Assembly (NCBI RefSeq): GCF_000178855.1
Contig: NZ_ADVG01000002.1
Coordinates: 372,001 to 436,000 of the forward strand
From: Ktedonobacter racemifer DSM 44963
Lineage (GTDB): Bacteria; Chloroflexota; Ktedonobacteria; Ktedonobacterales; Ktedonobacteraceae
Reading direction: 5' to 3'
Length of the DNA: 64,000 nucleotides
The notes under the pieces are model-generated. The model did no database searches. It was not told the DNA's origin and was given only the letters and a program-made list of their open reading frames with translations. Shown here piece after piece: positions 10,301-18,305 of the stretch. How positions within the stretch are numbered: the first letter of the stretch is position 1; each line of letters starts with the position of its first letter. The translations under genes were made by a program, and so were the position numbers.

Positions 10301-10539
10301 GCTATGAGTGGATAGCGCAGTGTCAAAGCGACGACGCCCGCACCCATAAGCCCTCCAATGGCAAGCGCTGGCGAGACAATACCCGCACTCCCCGCAACCG
10401 CCAGAAGCATGAACAGGATGAAAAGCAACAACAATAGAGCCTGTGGTAGCGAAAAGGTAAAGTTTTCGGCAAGCACCCGCCGGAGCGGCTGCGGAGAAGG
10501 GCTTCTCCTCACCGCTCGCTCCTCAGTAGACATATCCAT
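7369..10539 (-). CDS. Wzy-like O-antigen polymerase/ligase fused to Wzx-like flippase
   Basis: One uninterrupted 1056-aa membrane protein. Residues about 25-465 look like a Wzy/O-antigen ligase: many TM helices and a large loop between late helices (NPWVGIGMAQFPNYY, SVHNQYLEW, typical Wzy_C motifs). A soluble linker of ~100 residues follows. Residues about 575-1050 look like a MATE/MOP-type polysaccharide flippase: about a dozen TM helices, with ARSFG-type start TRSFGPVRYGEY and GMDPLISRYLS. Both steps, flipping lipid-linked repeats and polymerising them, would thus sit in one chain. The two are normally separate genes. It begins 2 nt after the Wzc-like gene and ends where the TnpB element entered. 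Confidence 0.88.
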   Translation of the reverse strand: MDMSTEERAVRRSPSPQPLRRVLAENFTFSLPQALLLLLFILFMLLAVAGSAGIVSPALAIGGLMGAGVVALTLRYPLIALILVCMGAGLPSFLVPVPGHTMRPIEAALFLCVGLIIVRRPTFHPRMPHMMMAIFFIIAIISFIHVPQIGDLNSYGANKRLYGALLLVLSFFVGTFFAGYVKDVSSFLTLALLSNVPMLSIGLGQALKLPMPELLVPSQAIEVTQEGRLSGPFDSPTTFAYSMLVVFAVALACWLLGTRRRDRVVGFCMSIASAAELLLSGTRMACVVALLLLIVALLMTRRYKTLLATLGGVALGVALLFNILLPKFLHGEASDSNRFFLWGKALHLIEENPWVGIGMAQFPNYYSAYVVSLADRLDPAGISVHNQYLEWAMESGVLWCIAGVLLMLSLLVICRRAYTAARETRVIHLAAILMVIGYLCICLTDVPFDKPESTTWLFLIAGVAVGCAVRVRSRATRVTTIAPRSVSAQRVAKVQVDQENEQEKARLAFIPGMTDTGKITLRLPTPYMRALNSERIQSAKGYLPPSPRLQSYDASRELTMPLPALDLGADAVAPSARKTSHSIIIQLISWAIAIPIIFPTTAMLTRSFGPVRYGEYNFMLTVLAICALLSLTGMDPLISRYLSRQKREQWSETLSDALSTRLLTGVIVAAGAALVTCLIPIESEQRSLLLLGYGTLLFSYSFNCVRCVYETAFGTEQRVGAISLLTTINRITTAGLIGLAVYLHLSFLWMYVLIAYSDIPYFIILVILSSRRYKVRLRFRPKRMWKIITESLVFTGHDALALLTGQMDVLVLQPLGGMLNVGIYSLALRITNPLMNIVFAYVSGLFPYLSKTFEEGFNAFSNLYYESTRILALGIVPLAAFVVIMAPQIVGLIAGPEYTMAVASTQFLMIGITLGFFTQLAVRTCMAANKENRIPLITGATLIVNIVSNVMFISLWGATGAAIAAVISEAFSVCSFSLLLARDVQLWRILRVFAQIIVGTIPGALFLIWQVQWSLFYLAPVFFALVLVGCSLTRAVSLKDIRLIRQVVLKRTGKAA

Positions 10540-10541
10540 GG

Positions 10542-12449
10542 CTAGTTTCTATTCTGCTGATAAGACTGCTCTGATGCAGAAATGACATGCTGCGAACGTC
10601 CCCAATTGTCATCCTCCTCTGCCTTTTTAGCGCTCGGTGCCTTCCAACCACTCGCTCGCGCAATACCTACACGCGGGTTAGTCTGGGCTTCGGCCTGGGG
10701 GGCGTGCTCTTCACTCTGTTCAAAAGATTGCGGGCCACTACTCTTTCGCGTTTCAGGAGTCAGAGTGGCAGATCTGGCAACCAGTGCGGGCGCGGATATC
10801 TCCTCCGAGGCGAGTAGAGCAGTCGGCACATCAGGCGTGGGGGGAGCGGAAGAGGGAAGTACTGGGCCCGGTTTAGGAGAAGGGACAGGTGCGACTGCTA
10901 CCTCTTCTACTGAGCGCCGGGGCACGTATTTGGCGACAGGAACCGTGTCTACAACCACGCCTTCCTCCTGTTGCTGGCCTGCATAGAAATAAGGATGATG
11001 TGTCTCTTTCTGGCGATTGACCACGACACCAACGAGAGGAGCAGAGAGGCGCTGGAGCAGGGCCTGGGCGGTTTTCAGGCTATCCTTGCTTGTCTTTCCA
11101 GCCTCCATCACAAGCACACATCCATCGCAGAGAGCGGCGAGCGTGCTGACGTCAGCCTGCGCATCTAGCGAGGGCGCGTCAAAAATAACCAGGTCTACCG
11201 CTGAGCTGCCTCCCGGCGCGGTAATATCCTGCACCAGCCAATCCACAAGCTTCCGTAGCTCCATCGAGCGCAGAACGGTCAGGGGAGGAACCGAGACGGT
11301 TCCAGCAGGCAATAGCCAGAGATTCGGCATCGGCGTTTTCCATTGGCTAAGCCACGCGGGCAACTGAGAGCGCTGCTTCTTCAGTACATAGACATCTGGC
11401 AATACTGATGCTAGACCGCGCGCGTTATTCGCCTTAAACACCTGATGCTGCGTTGGTCGACGCAAATTGGCGTCAATCAGCAATACGCGCAATCCAGCCT
11501 GTGCCAGGGAAATTGCTAGCTGAGATGCAACCGTCGTAACGCCATCGCGACCGCGCATGCCCGTCACGAGCAGAGAGCGCTGGCCCACATACAAAGCCTG
11601 GAAATTGGCTCCAACAACTGTAAATGCCTCGTCCAGTACCTCATCATTGGCAACTATGGGCGGAGCAAGCGTTGAGATGCCCTTGCGTAGTGGAATACTA
11701 CCCAATGGCTCAAGCTGAGCCAGCCGGGCCACATCTTCTGGCGTCTTAATCGAAACGTCAATCCAGTCAAGCAGAATCGCAAAGACACACATCAAAACCA
11801 GGCTTAATCCAAAGCCCAGGACAAGGTTAGTCGTCAAACTGGTGCCATTGGGCGTGGTTGGTGGCAACGCCTGCTCTTCAAGGAAGAGCCCGTTCTCCAA
11901 CATAGAGAGCTGGATCTGCACATTGTTATAGGTCGCCTGCAATCCGCTGGCGGCGGTCTGATCACCCGCGCTCTGAGCGGTTGTTATTTCGGGCCGGAGT
12001 TTGTCAAGGATCCCCTGTAGGCGCCGGGCCTCGCTACCCTTCTCATATTCAATAAAAGCATTGGCGACGGCGTTGGCCTCAAAGGCAGACTTTTGGGCGT
12101 TTTCCGTTATCGCATGCACGCCAATGAGTTGCGTCTGATCGAGGGGCGAGGCTGTGATAGAACGCTCTAGATCACTTACTGATACTCCCGATTTCTGCGA
12201 GGCCGCTTTAAGCACATCGTTATTAGTCATCTTGAGAGCATAGCTGACGGCAAGTGCCTGGTTACTATATACATCGTTTGTGCTATCGCCAGTGGCGATA
12301 GAGACCTGGATCGTGGCAACGGCCTCATACTTTGGCGCTTTCATGACACTGACGACTCCCGTCAGCACTGAGCAGAGCACGACGCCCGCCAGAATCAGCA
12401 ATACATAGCGCTTCAGTACCCAAAGGAAATGCTGTATATATATTTGCAT
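10542..12449 (-). CDS. Wzz/Wzc-like polysaccharide co-polymerase with degenerate BY-kinase domain
   Basis: Start chosen at the internal ATG (MQIYIQHFLWVLKRY, purine-rich AAAGAGAG upstream); a longer frame begins at 12479 but overlaps the previous gene and has no spaced SD. The N-terminal Wzz domain has two TM helices flanking an extracytoplasmic region, followed by a cytoplasmic BY-kinase-like domain. The Walker A region reads TGMRGRDGVTTVAS where the family has GEGKST: the invariant Lys is Val. Walker A' is LLIDANLRRP (second Asp replaced by Asn); Walker B VIFDAPS is kept. The C-terminus is a ~100-residue Pro/Ala-rich tail without the usual Tyr cluster. Probably a chain-length regulator that has lost kinase activity. 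Confidence 0.9.
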   Translation of the reverse strand: MQIYIQHFLWVLKRYVLLILAGVVLCSVLTGVVSVMKAPKYEAVATIQVSIATGDSTNDVYSNQALAVSYALKMTNNDVLKAASQKSGVSVSDLERSITASPLDQTQLIGVHAITENAQKSAFEANAVANAFIEYEKGSEARRLQGILDKLRPEITTAQSAGDQTAASGLQATYNNVQIQLSMLENGLFLEEQALPPTTPNGTSLTTNLVLGFGLSLVLMCVFAILLDWIDVSIKTPEDVARLAQLEPLGSIPLRKGISTLAPPIVANDEVLDEAFTVVGANFQALYVGQRSLLVTGMRGRDGVTTVASQLAISLAQAGLRVLLIDANLRRPTQHQVFKANNARGLASVLPDVYVLKKQRSQLPAWLSQWKTPMPNLWLLPAGTVSVPPLTVLRSMELRKLVDWLVQDITAPGGSSAVDLVIFDAPSLDAQADVSTLAALCDGCVLVMEAGKTSKDSLKTAQALLQRLSAPLVGVVVNRQKETHHPYFYAGQQQEEGVVVDTVPVAKYVPRRSVEEVAVAPVPSPKPGPVLPSSAPPTPDVPTALLASEEISAPALVARSATLTPETRKSSGPQSFEQSEEHAPQAEAQTNPRVGIARASGWKAPSAKKAEEDDNWGRSQHVISASEQSYQQNRN

Positions 12450-12465
12450 TTTTGCACTCTCTTTT

Positions 12466-13173
12466 TTAAAAAGCTCCATCTCCGTTCAGAACGACAGGGA
12501 GTGTCTTTATCAGGATTTGCAGATCCATTCTTAGTGAGCATTCCAGAACGTAAGTACAATCAAGAATATTTCGCTGTTCATAGCTGGTCATCGAACGTCC
12601 ACTGACCTGCCACAAGCCAGTCAGACCGGGCTTAACCATCTGACGCAAGGCAAATAGCTCGCTAAAGGCTTCGATCTCAGAAAATTGGATCGCCCTGGGA
12701 CCAACCAGGCTCATATCTCCACGCAACACGTTCAACATTTGCGGTAGCTCGTCAAGGCTCGTACGGCGGAGAAACCTTCCAATCCTTGTAATACGAGGAT
12801 CATTTTGCAATTTGCCATTCATCTGCCATTCAGCTAACAAAGCTGGATGCTGCTTGAGGTACTCATCCGCATTGACTATCATAGTGCGTAATTTATACAA
12901 ATAAAAAGGCTTCCCATAACGCCCGACCCGTTTCTGCTTATAAAAAAGAGGTCCTGGATCTTCGCAATACATAAGAATACCGACAAACACCAATGCTATG
13001 CCTAACAGAGCCAATCCACACAGAGCTCCAGTAATATCAAGCGCTCGTTTCGTCATATGGTAGACTCGTGAAACACGCGCCTTCTGCCACTGCATATCGT
13101 GAAGCGCAATAAAAGACATCAGCAATTGCGATTGTCCATAGTTAAGCGTACTATACACGCTTTGATTCACCAT
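12466..13173 (-). CDS. Initiating sugar-phosphate transferase (WbaP/WcaJ type)
   Basis: Start set at MVNQSVYS because a strong GGAGGAG lies 8 nt before it; the longer frame to 13215 has none. One N-terminal hydrophobic segment (ITGALCGLALLGIALVFVG) is followed by the conserved bacterial sugar transferase domain: GPLFYKQKRVG, LYKLRTM, RITRIGRFLRRTSLDELPQ, MSLVGPRA and KPGLTGLWQVSGR. This family moves hexose-1-phosphate onto undecaprenyl phosphate, the first committed step of repeat-unit assembly. The short form lacks the extra N-terminal TM helices of full WbaP proteins. Confidence 0.94.
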   Translation of the reverse strand: MVNQSVYSTLNYGQSQLLMSFIALHDMQWQKARVSRVYHMTKRALDITGALCGLALLGIALVFVGILMYCEDPGPLFYKQKRVGRYGKPFYLYKLRTMIVNADEYLKQHPALLAEWQMNGKLQNDPRITRIGRFLRRTSLDELPQMLNVLRGDMSLVGPRAIQFSEIEAFSELFALRQMVKPGLTGLWQVSGRSMTSYEQRNILDCTYVLECSLRMDLQILIKTLPVVLNGDGAF

Positions 13174-13231
13174 GCCCTGATCTCCTCCAACATACACTTT
13201 TATGCTTGCCTTCATAAGCAGTGCTCTTTAC

Positions 13232-14467
13232 TTAACGCTCCTGTGCAAACAGGCTAGCATTAGTATCATATATGCTTTGCGCATATATTGATGTTAAATC
13301 ATTCACAATATGCTTCCAATTATGGTGCTTTTCAATATACATATGCCCATTTTGAGAAATCGTCTGCCATAATGCCTGGTCGTCTAGCAGGCATAACACA
13401 GCTTGTGCGAATAGCTCTGGTTCATCGGCAACTAGAATATCTTGTCCAGGCACAGCCTTTAAACCGGCGGTGACGTGAGAGCTGGCAACAACTGGAGTTC
13501 CCAGGGCCATAGCCTCGAGAGCCTTATTTTGCACACCTACGGCATATGGTAAGGGACAGACCGCCACATGGGCCTCTCTGATGAAAGATCGAAGATCATC
13601 AATATATCCGGTTACGTCAACACGTGGGTCCCGCGCCAGGGAACGCACGCTGGCTGGTGGCTTACTACCAGCTATCACCAGGCGTACCTGTGGACGCTCA
13701 CGCCATATCAAAGGCATGATGTTTTTCGCCAAGTGTAGCGCCCCTGCTACATTGGCGTGAAAGCTCATCTTGCCTGAGAAGATGAGCATATCTGGCTGCC
13801 GTTCCCCTTGATAGTATTGGTAATACTCTTGATCCACGCCATGTGGCAGAACGGTAATGGGCGCGGGAGGCCGCTTATCCGCTCCAAGCCCAGCATCTTG
13901 CGCGATAAGCCTGAGTGCCTCTTGGTCGCGAGGCGAGGTCACCAGTACATGCTGAAAGCGCCGGAGCTGCGTATATTCATATGCGCGTGTGCGCGCGGCT
14001 TCACTTTTGCCTATCAAGCGTAGCATAGGAGTCGCGCCGTATTTCGTCCCCTGCTCATAGAGCATGCTAATACAATCTACAGCGTCCCAGACTACTGGAA
14101 GACTTATCTCTTGTGGCAGAGCACCGAGCGCGCGAATAAACTCAACATGCACAAGGTCAAAGTCTCCGCCAGCCATATGCTCATTGAGAGCTGCACAGAG
14201 GCGAGGAGAAGCATCGAAGGCCACCTGTAATGGCTGAGACGTGAAGATAGCACGCAATGTACGCCATACCTTCCACACGCGCTTATCCTCAACAGCGTAT
14301 ATCGCCAGGCCATCATCTCTCAGAGCCTGTACATCACGAACTTCGCGCTTATTGGAACAAAGCACCAACGCTGTTACATCATGCCGTTTTGCCAGTTGAC
14401 TTACAAATCCATATGACCGAATGCGAATACGCGATAATGGATAAGGTGCAACAAACAAAATATGCAT
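13232..14467 (-). CDS. Family 4 glycosyltransferase
   Basis: Start set at MHILFVAPYPLSRIRIRSYG (GGAG 8 nt upstream) rather than the in-frame ATG 21 nt earlier. The N-terminal GT-B domain is followed by LIFSGKMSFHANVAGALHL and, near the C-terminus, CPLPYAVGVQNKALEAMA with LGTPVVAS, the nucleotide-sugar-binding signature. This pattern resembles the TIGR03087/PEP-CTERM-associated GT group. It is the first gene of the minus-strand polysaccharide operon; the ~310 bp upstream region should hold its promoter. Confidence 0.9.
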   Translation of the reverse strand: MHILFVAPYPLSRIRIRSYGFVSQLAKRHDVTALVLCSNKREVRDVQALRDDGLAIYAVEDKRVWKVWRTLRAIFTSQPLQVAFDASPRLCAALNEHMAGGDFDLVHVEFIRALGALPQEISLPVVWDAVDCISMLYEQGTKYGATPMLRLIGKSEAARTRAYEYTQLRRFQHVLVTSPRDQEALRLIAQDAGLGADKRPPAPITVLPHGVDQEYYQYYQGERQPDMLIFSGKMSFHANVAGALHLAKNIMPLIWRERPQVRLVIAGSKPPASVRSLARDPRVDVTGYIDDLRSFIREAHVAVCPLPYAVGVQNKALEAMALGTPVVASSHVTAGLKAVPGQDILVADEPELFAQAVLCLLDDQALWQTISQNGHMYIEKHHNWKHIVNDLTSIYAQSIYDTNASLFAQER

Positions 14468-14489
14468 GGATAGTCTCCAAAACTTCATA

Positions 14490-14803
14490 AATATCTTTTT
14501 AACAATTAACGGCGAGAGTTTTCCTAACTACCCTTCCAGGGCAAAGGTATAGCCTTCATGGACTCCCTACGCCTATCTCAATATTTGTACCTATATAAGA
14601 TATCGCTAAAGTAGCCTATATTGTCTCACTATTTGCTTGGTTTTTATCATTTCTCCTATTTCGAGGCTTTAGCCCTTATCGCTATCGGCCTCTGGAAACC
14701 CCTGGCTTTAGCCGTGGGGAGTCGTCACCTTCTTCGCTCTCTCGGCCTGCACAGGCTTTCACGCAAAGTGAGGGAGAGCCCTGCTTAGAGTGATAACTCA
14801 CTG
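14490..14803. other. Intergenic region with solitary IS605-type right-end remnant
   Basis: No coding frame is credible here. Around 14660-14727 the sequence CCCCTGGCTTTAGCCGTGGGGAG repeats the form of the right-end hairpins of the TnpB elements in this window, preceded by a second partial fold (GAGGCTTTAGCCC). I read it as the stump of a lost TnpB element between the polysaccharide operon and tatC. The promoter of the polysaccharide operon is probably in its first part, but no clear -35/-10 was identified. Confidence 0.5.
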
Positions 14804-15637
14804 CTAGCTCTGTGCACGCTCATTACGTTCACGCATACGCTGAGTGAGCTTGATTAAACCAATGGACAACTCGAACAAGCCAGACATAGCCACGCCCAGG
14901 AAGATTGGGCTGTAGAAATCGGCCCCTGGCGTCAGAAATGTGGCAGCAATCCACATCCCCACATGCGAGGCGGCCCGTTTCCGGCTCAGGGTCTCCGCTG
15001 TGATAACCCCAATAAGCGAGAGGAAAGTTAGGACTAGAGGAATCTCGAAGACAAGGCCAAAGGCCAGCAGGAATAACGCGACGAATTTAAAGTAGCTACT
15101 GACCGAAATCAGTTCGGTAAAACTATCTGAGGCAAAGTTCACGAGCCAATTGACCGGGTAGGAGAGGACAATATACCCCAGCACCAAGCCGGCTAGAAAG
15201 AGCAGGAGGCCTGCAACGATAAACGAGACAGCGTACTTCTTTTCGTGCTGATAGAGGCCAGGCACAATAAAGGCCCAGACCTGATATAAAATCACCGGTA
15301 GCGCCAGGACAAAACCGCCAACGAGCGCAAGCAAGAGATGGGTCGTAAAACCTTCTCCGATCCCCGTAACAACCAGCTTAACTTTACCCCCTCCCAGCGC
15401 GTTCGCCGCCGCAGGCAGAGGCCTGGTAAGAAAATCCATGATCTGTACGCGAAAGAAGAAGGTCACGACAGTACAAATGACAATAGCAATCAACGATTTC
15501 ACAATGCGCCAGCGGAGCTCTTCGAGATGATCGAGCAGTGACATATTGGAGAGTTCGCTGGTATCAGCTTCCTCGCTTTCAGAGACAAGGTTGCCCGGTA
15601 TCTCCAGGGGATCATCCTCTATTCTTCTCGTTGCCAT
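14804..15637 (-). CDS. tatC: Sec-independent protein translocase TatC
   Basis: Start set at the ATG of MATRRIEDD (GGGGAGAGG just upstream) rather than the GTG 15 nt before. Conserved N-terminal cytoplasmic motif LLDHLEELRWRIVKSL, then six predicted TM helices including FVLALPVILYQVWAFIVPGLYQHEKKY broken between helices 2 and 3, and FEIPLVLTFLS. TatC recognises the twin-arginine motif and forms the receptor core of the Tat translocase. It lies 29 nt after tatA and downstream of three genes encoding small Tat-targeted proteins, so the exporter appears linked to those substrates. Confidence 0.96.
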   Translation of the reverse strand: MATRRIEDDPLEIPGNLVSESEEADTSELSNMSLLDHLEELRWRIVKSLIAIVICTVVTFFFRVQIMDFLTRPLPAAANALGGGKVKLVVTGIGEGFTTHLLLALVGGFVLALPVILYQVWAFIVPGLYQHEKKYAVSFIVAGLLLFLAGLVLGYIVLSYPVNWLVNFASDSFTELISVSSYFKFVALFLLAFGLVFEIPLVLTFLSLIGVITAETLSRKRAASHVGMWIAATFLTPGADFYSPIFLGVAMSGLFELSIGLIKLTQRMRERNERAQS

Positions 15638-15666
15638 AAAACCTCTCCCCACACTGACAAACAGGC

Positions 15667-15936
15667 TTAATTAGCCCGTTTGTCAGCGTCGATCTCTTTG
15701 CTAGTATCATGAATGCTCGTCAGGCTATTCAATTCCTTGTGAGGGTCCGGCAGCGCCTCTTGGGTTTCCGGCTCAGGCGTTTCCTCAGCTTTGGGATTTG
15801 CGATCTCATCCATGCCTTTACGGAGCGCTTTAATGCTCTTCCCGATGGCTGAACCCATTTCGGGCAGCTTTTTGGGGCCAAAGATCAGCAGCGCGACGAC
15901 GAGGAGGATGATCAATTCTGGCATATGAAACCCCAT
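15667..15936 (-). CDS. tatA: TatA/TatE family pore-forming subunit
   Basis: An 89-aa protein with a short N-terminal TM helix (ELIILLVVALLIFGPKKLPE), the conserved FGPKKLPEMG hinge, an amphipathic helix (IGKSIKALRKGMDEI) and an acidic polar tail, which is the whole TatA plan. AAGGAT precedes the ATG. Encoded directly upstream of tatC. A separate TatB is not seen here, as is common outside Proteobacteria. Confidence 0.95.
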   Translation of the reverse strand: MGFHMPELIILLVVALLIFGPKKLPEMGSAIGKSIKALRKGMDEIANPKAEETPEPETQEALPDPHKELNSLTSIHDTSKEIDADKRAN

Positions 15937-16031
15937 AGCGATGATCCTTTCTGGTAACCAGATTCTATACCATATAATCCAGGCGCGAGTTGCAGCACTC
16001 CCGCTCCAGGCGCTATATTCACTGGGAGAGG

Positions 16032-17600
16032 CTAGCTTTGCAGCCTGCTTCTCCCTACAACGAGCTTTATAAGATCTAAGCGCGCTCGTGGTGATGGGAC
16101 CTCTTCTTTGACATGGCCAGCAAGCGCCAGGACATCAGGAGCCCCTTCCGCCAGAGCAGAGGCAATTTTCCCCTGGGCATCCACTAGCATTGCCGTCGGC
16201 GTCCCATTTGAGCCAAACAACATTCTCACAGCGCCCTCTTTATCGAGCAATACAGGTGAACGCAAACCCATAAGGCGATTTTCCTCTGCCGTCCCGTCTG
16301 AGATGACGAGGAGCCTGGGCGCTCCCTGCGGAGGATTGGCTTCCCATGCTTTCAAGTCTGAAAGCATGCTCTTACAGAAACCGCAGCCTGGATTCCAGAA
16401 GAGCAGCAGGGTGAGAGTGTTACGAAAAGCGCTCAAGGATACTGGCTCGCCTTTAAGGTCAGGAAGACGAAAAGCGGGGGCCTGTGTTCCAATCTCAAGG
16501 ACTGAAGGTTCTGGCTGGGCTCTGCCACCGTTGCCCAGAAGCACTACAGGTGGCTGACGCAAGCTTGCCGCTCTAGAGACCAGGGTTTGAATATCCTCTG
16601 AACCTACAACAATAGAGCTTTCGATGAAGCCATCAGGGCCAATGAGTACCGCGCTTGGTGTTCGTTGCACATCGAAGAGAATATCTATCTCATTCAAGCG
16701 CTGGAGCACGATACGCGAAATTCCATGCTCGGCTGCTTTGGCGGAGTTCTCTTGAGTGGAGCCGTGGCTAAGCAAGGCAATGGTCAGCTTATCCGCGTAA
16801 TCTCGTTGCCAGCGTCCAATCTCCGGCAAGAGTTCGGAGCAGGGAACACAGGTAGAACTGGTGAATATGAGCACAACTGGTTTTCCAGACGCGCACAAAC
16901 CATCGAGCGAGATCTTTTTCTCATCGAGGCTGGTCCCAGAAAAAGCTGGAGCCTTGGCACCGACTGGCAGACCCGTTACCGACCTTTCTCTTTCTGGCAT
17001 CGCGAACATGAACCCCTCTTGTGCAAGTCGGCTCTCTGTACGCTCAAGGCGCAGGAGCAGCCGCCCTTGCTGACCCAGGGCATGCAAGAGAAGCCAGCCC
17101 TCGCCAGCTATCAGAGCCAGCGCGATAACAGCGGCAACGAGTGTGAGCTGTTGTGCCAGGGGCAAGGTTGTAAACCAGCTTGTAGCACTCAATCCAGTGC
17201 TAACACGTCCAAACCAGATGACAAAAGCAGCACCTAGCACTAACAAAATGTTGCGCACAAGCGTCGAGGTTCCCACCGGAGCTGAGTGCAACTGACCGAA
17301 ACAATGGCAATCTGGCCTACGCCCAAGCGCCAGGTTGTAACTGATACCCACGATAAACATGAGCAGGAGCGCGAATGCTCCTATCGCCCCATACCAGGAC
17401 CACGTTCGGGGAATAAGGGCTACGGCAACGCCAATTTCAACGATTGGCAGTACTATCCCCATCAACCCGGCCAACGCTTCAGGTACACCAAAGTTGTGGA
17501 GGGCCTTCTGCGAACCAGGTAGATCGGCCAGCTTGGCGAGGCCTGCTATCAGGAAGACGACCGAGAGCAGGAGTCGTAGAAGCAGGAGAGTAACAGCCAT
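16032..17600 (-). CDS. MauE/DoxX-like membrane domain fused to two thioredoxin-like (TlpA/redoxin) domains
   Basis: A 522-aa fusion. Residues about 1-175 are a four-to-five-helix MauE/DoxX-like domain with the family motif RRPDCHCFGQ. Two extracytoplasmic thioredoxin folds follow: the first (about 215-350) has FTSSTCVPCSELLPE, a CVPC redox centre; the second (about 370-505) has FWNPGCGFCKSML, a CGFC centre. MauE-type proteins pass electrons or disulfides across the membrane to thioredoxin partners, as in maturation of methylamine dehydrogenase disulfides; here donor and acceptors are in one chain. It lies between Cys-rich Tat substrates and tatA/tatC, which suggests a role in oxidising or reshuffling the disulfides of those exported proteins. 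Confidence 0.88.
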   Translation of the reverse strand: MAVTLLLLRLLLSVVFLIAGLAKLADLPGSQKALHNFGVPEALAGLMGIVLPIVEIGVAVALIPRTWSWYGAIGAFALLLMFIVGISYNLALGRRPDCHCFGQLHSAPVGTSTLVRNILLVLGAAFVIWFGRVSTGLSATSWFTTLPLAQQLTLVAAVIALALIAGEGWLLLHALGQQGRLLLRLERTESRLAQEGFMFAMPERERSVTGLPVGAKAPAFSGTSLDEKKISLDGLCASGKPVVLIFTSSTCVPCSELLPEIGRWQRDYADKLTIALLSHGSTQENSAKAAEHGISRIVLQRLNEIDILFDVQRTPSAVLIGPDGFIESSIVVGSEDIQTLVSRAASLRQPPVVLLGNGGRAQPEPSVLEIGTQAPAFRLPDLKGEPVSLSAFRNTLTLLLFWNPGCGFCKSMLSDLKAWEANPPQGAPRLLVISDGTAEENRLMGLRSPVLLDKEGAVRMLFGSNGTPTAMLVDAQGKIASALAEGAPDVLALAGHVKEEVPSPRARLDLIKLVVGRSRLQS

Positions 17601-17773
17601 GAATTCATCCCCCTTTAGACCTGGATATGCTTTATTAAGAGATGGGCGCTCCGTGAAACACCCACCTCCCTTACTCGTTTGATCGAGTGTGAAAGGATCA
17701 ATGGCAGAGCGGTAGTCGTACTGCCTGAGCAGCCACGATAACGAGATTGGTGAAAAATCCCGGCCCTACAGCA

Positions 17774-18079
17774 CTACGCACATTTCCCGCCAGTACAAGT
17801 TTTGGAACAGCACTCAGCTGGAGCGCTACAACTGAAGTTCGTTGCTCGACAGCTACACGTGCCCGAACTTTTGTCACAGGTGTATGTGCAGCAGTCATTG
17901 TTAGCTTTACAGGAAGCCCCGTGACCTCCACAAGCCTCTCCCGCTGCCAGTGCGGTACCAATGCTCCCCAGGCCAAGCGCACCGCCTATGGTTGCCACAA
18001 AGAGCGCTTTGATTGTCTGACGACGGGATGTACTATTGGCCAGTACTTTGGTTAAATCGTCGAAGTTGTTTGATGCCAT
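17774..18079 (-). CDS. Tat-targeted mini-protein with two tandem knottin-like Cys motifs
   Basis: A 101-aa protein. The N-region FDDLTKVLANSTSRRQTIKAL carries the twin-arginine motif (SRRQTIK), then a hydrophobic stretch and an Ala-rich likely cleavage site (GTALAAG). The mature part holds two successive copies of C-x6-C-x5-CC-x3-C-x(4-6)-C, the spacing of inhibitor-cystine-knot peptides. Tat exports folded proteins, but disulfides may form outside, perhaps with the thioredoxin fusion encoded downstream. GGGAAA precedes the ATG. Function is unknown: antimicrobial, enzyme-inhibitor and structural roles are all possible. The knottin fold is inferred from Cys spacing only. Confidence 0.85.
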   Translation of the reverse strand: MASNNFDDLTKVLANSTSRRQTIKALFVATIGGALGLGSIGTALAAGEACGGHGASCKANNDCCTYTCDKSSGTCSCRATNFSCSAPAECCSKTCTGGKCA

Positions 18080-18199
18080 GTAACTTTCCCTTCTTTACGT
18101 TTAGAATCTGAATGCTTCAGCAGTGTAACAGGCAACGTTACGCTCCTGGAAACGCTACCTGAATACAGGTAGGATTGGTGATAATGCGTCCTAGTATCC

Positions 18200-18253
18200 T
18201 TACCCTCGACACAGTAACTTTCTGGTCAAGTCGTCAAAATGGCTGGATGCCAT
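18200..18253 (-). pseudogene. Relict fourth member of the Tat-targeted Cys-rich family
   Basis: From an ATG at 18253 the minus strand reads MASSHFDDLTRKLLCRG and stops. The first ten residues are nearly identical to the start of the neighbouring mini-protein at 18306-18539 (MASSHFDELTR), and the upstream leader is also alike, but the twin-arginine region and mature part are missing. It shows that the family expanded by tandem duplication and that one copy has decayed. Confidence 0.65.
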
Positions 18254-18305
18254 ATGTTTTCTCCTCTTGTCGAGAGTAAGTAATGGTTCCTACCACAACC
18301 CGCGC

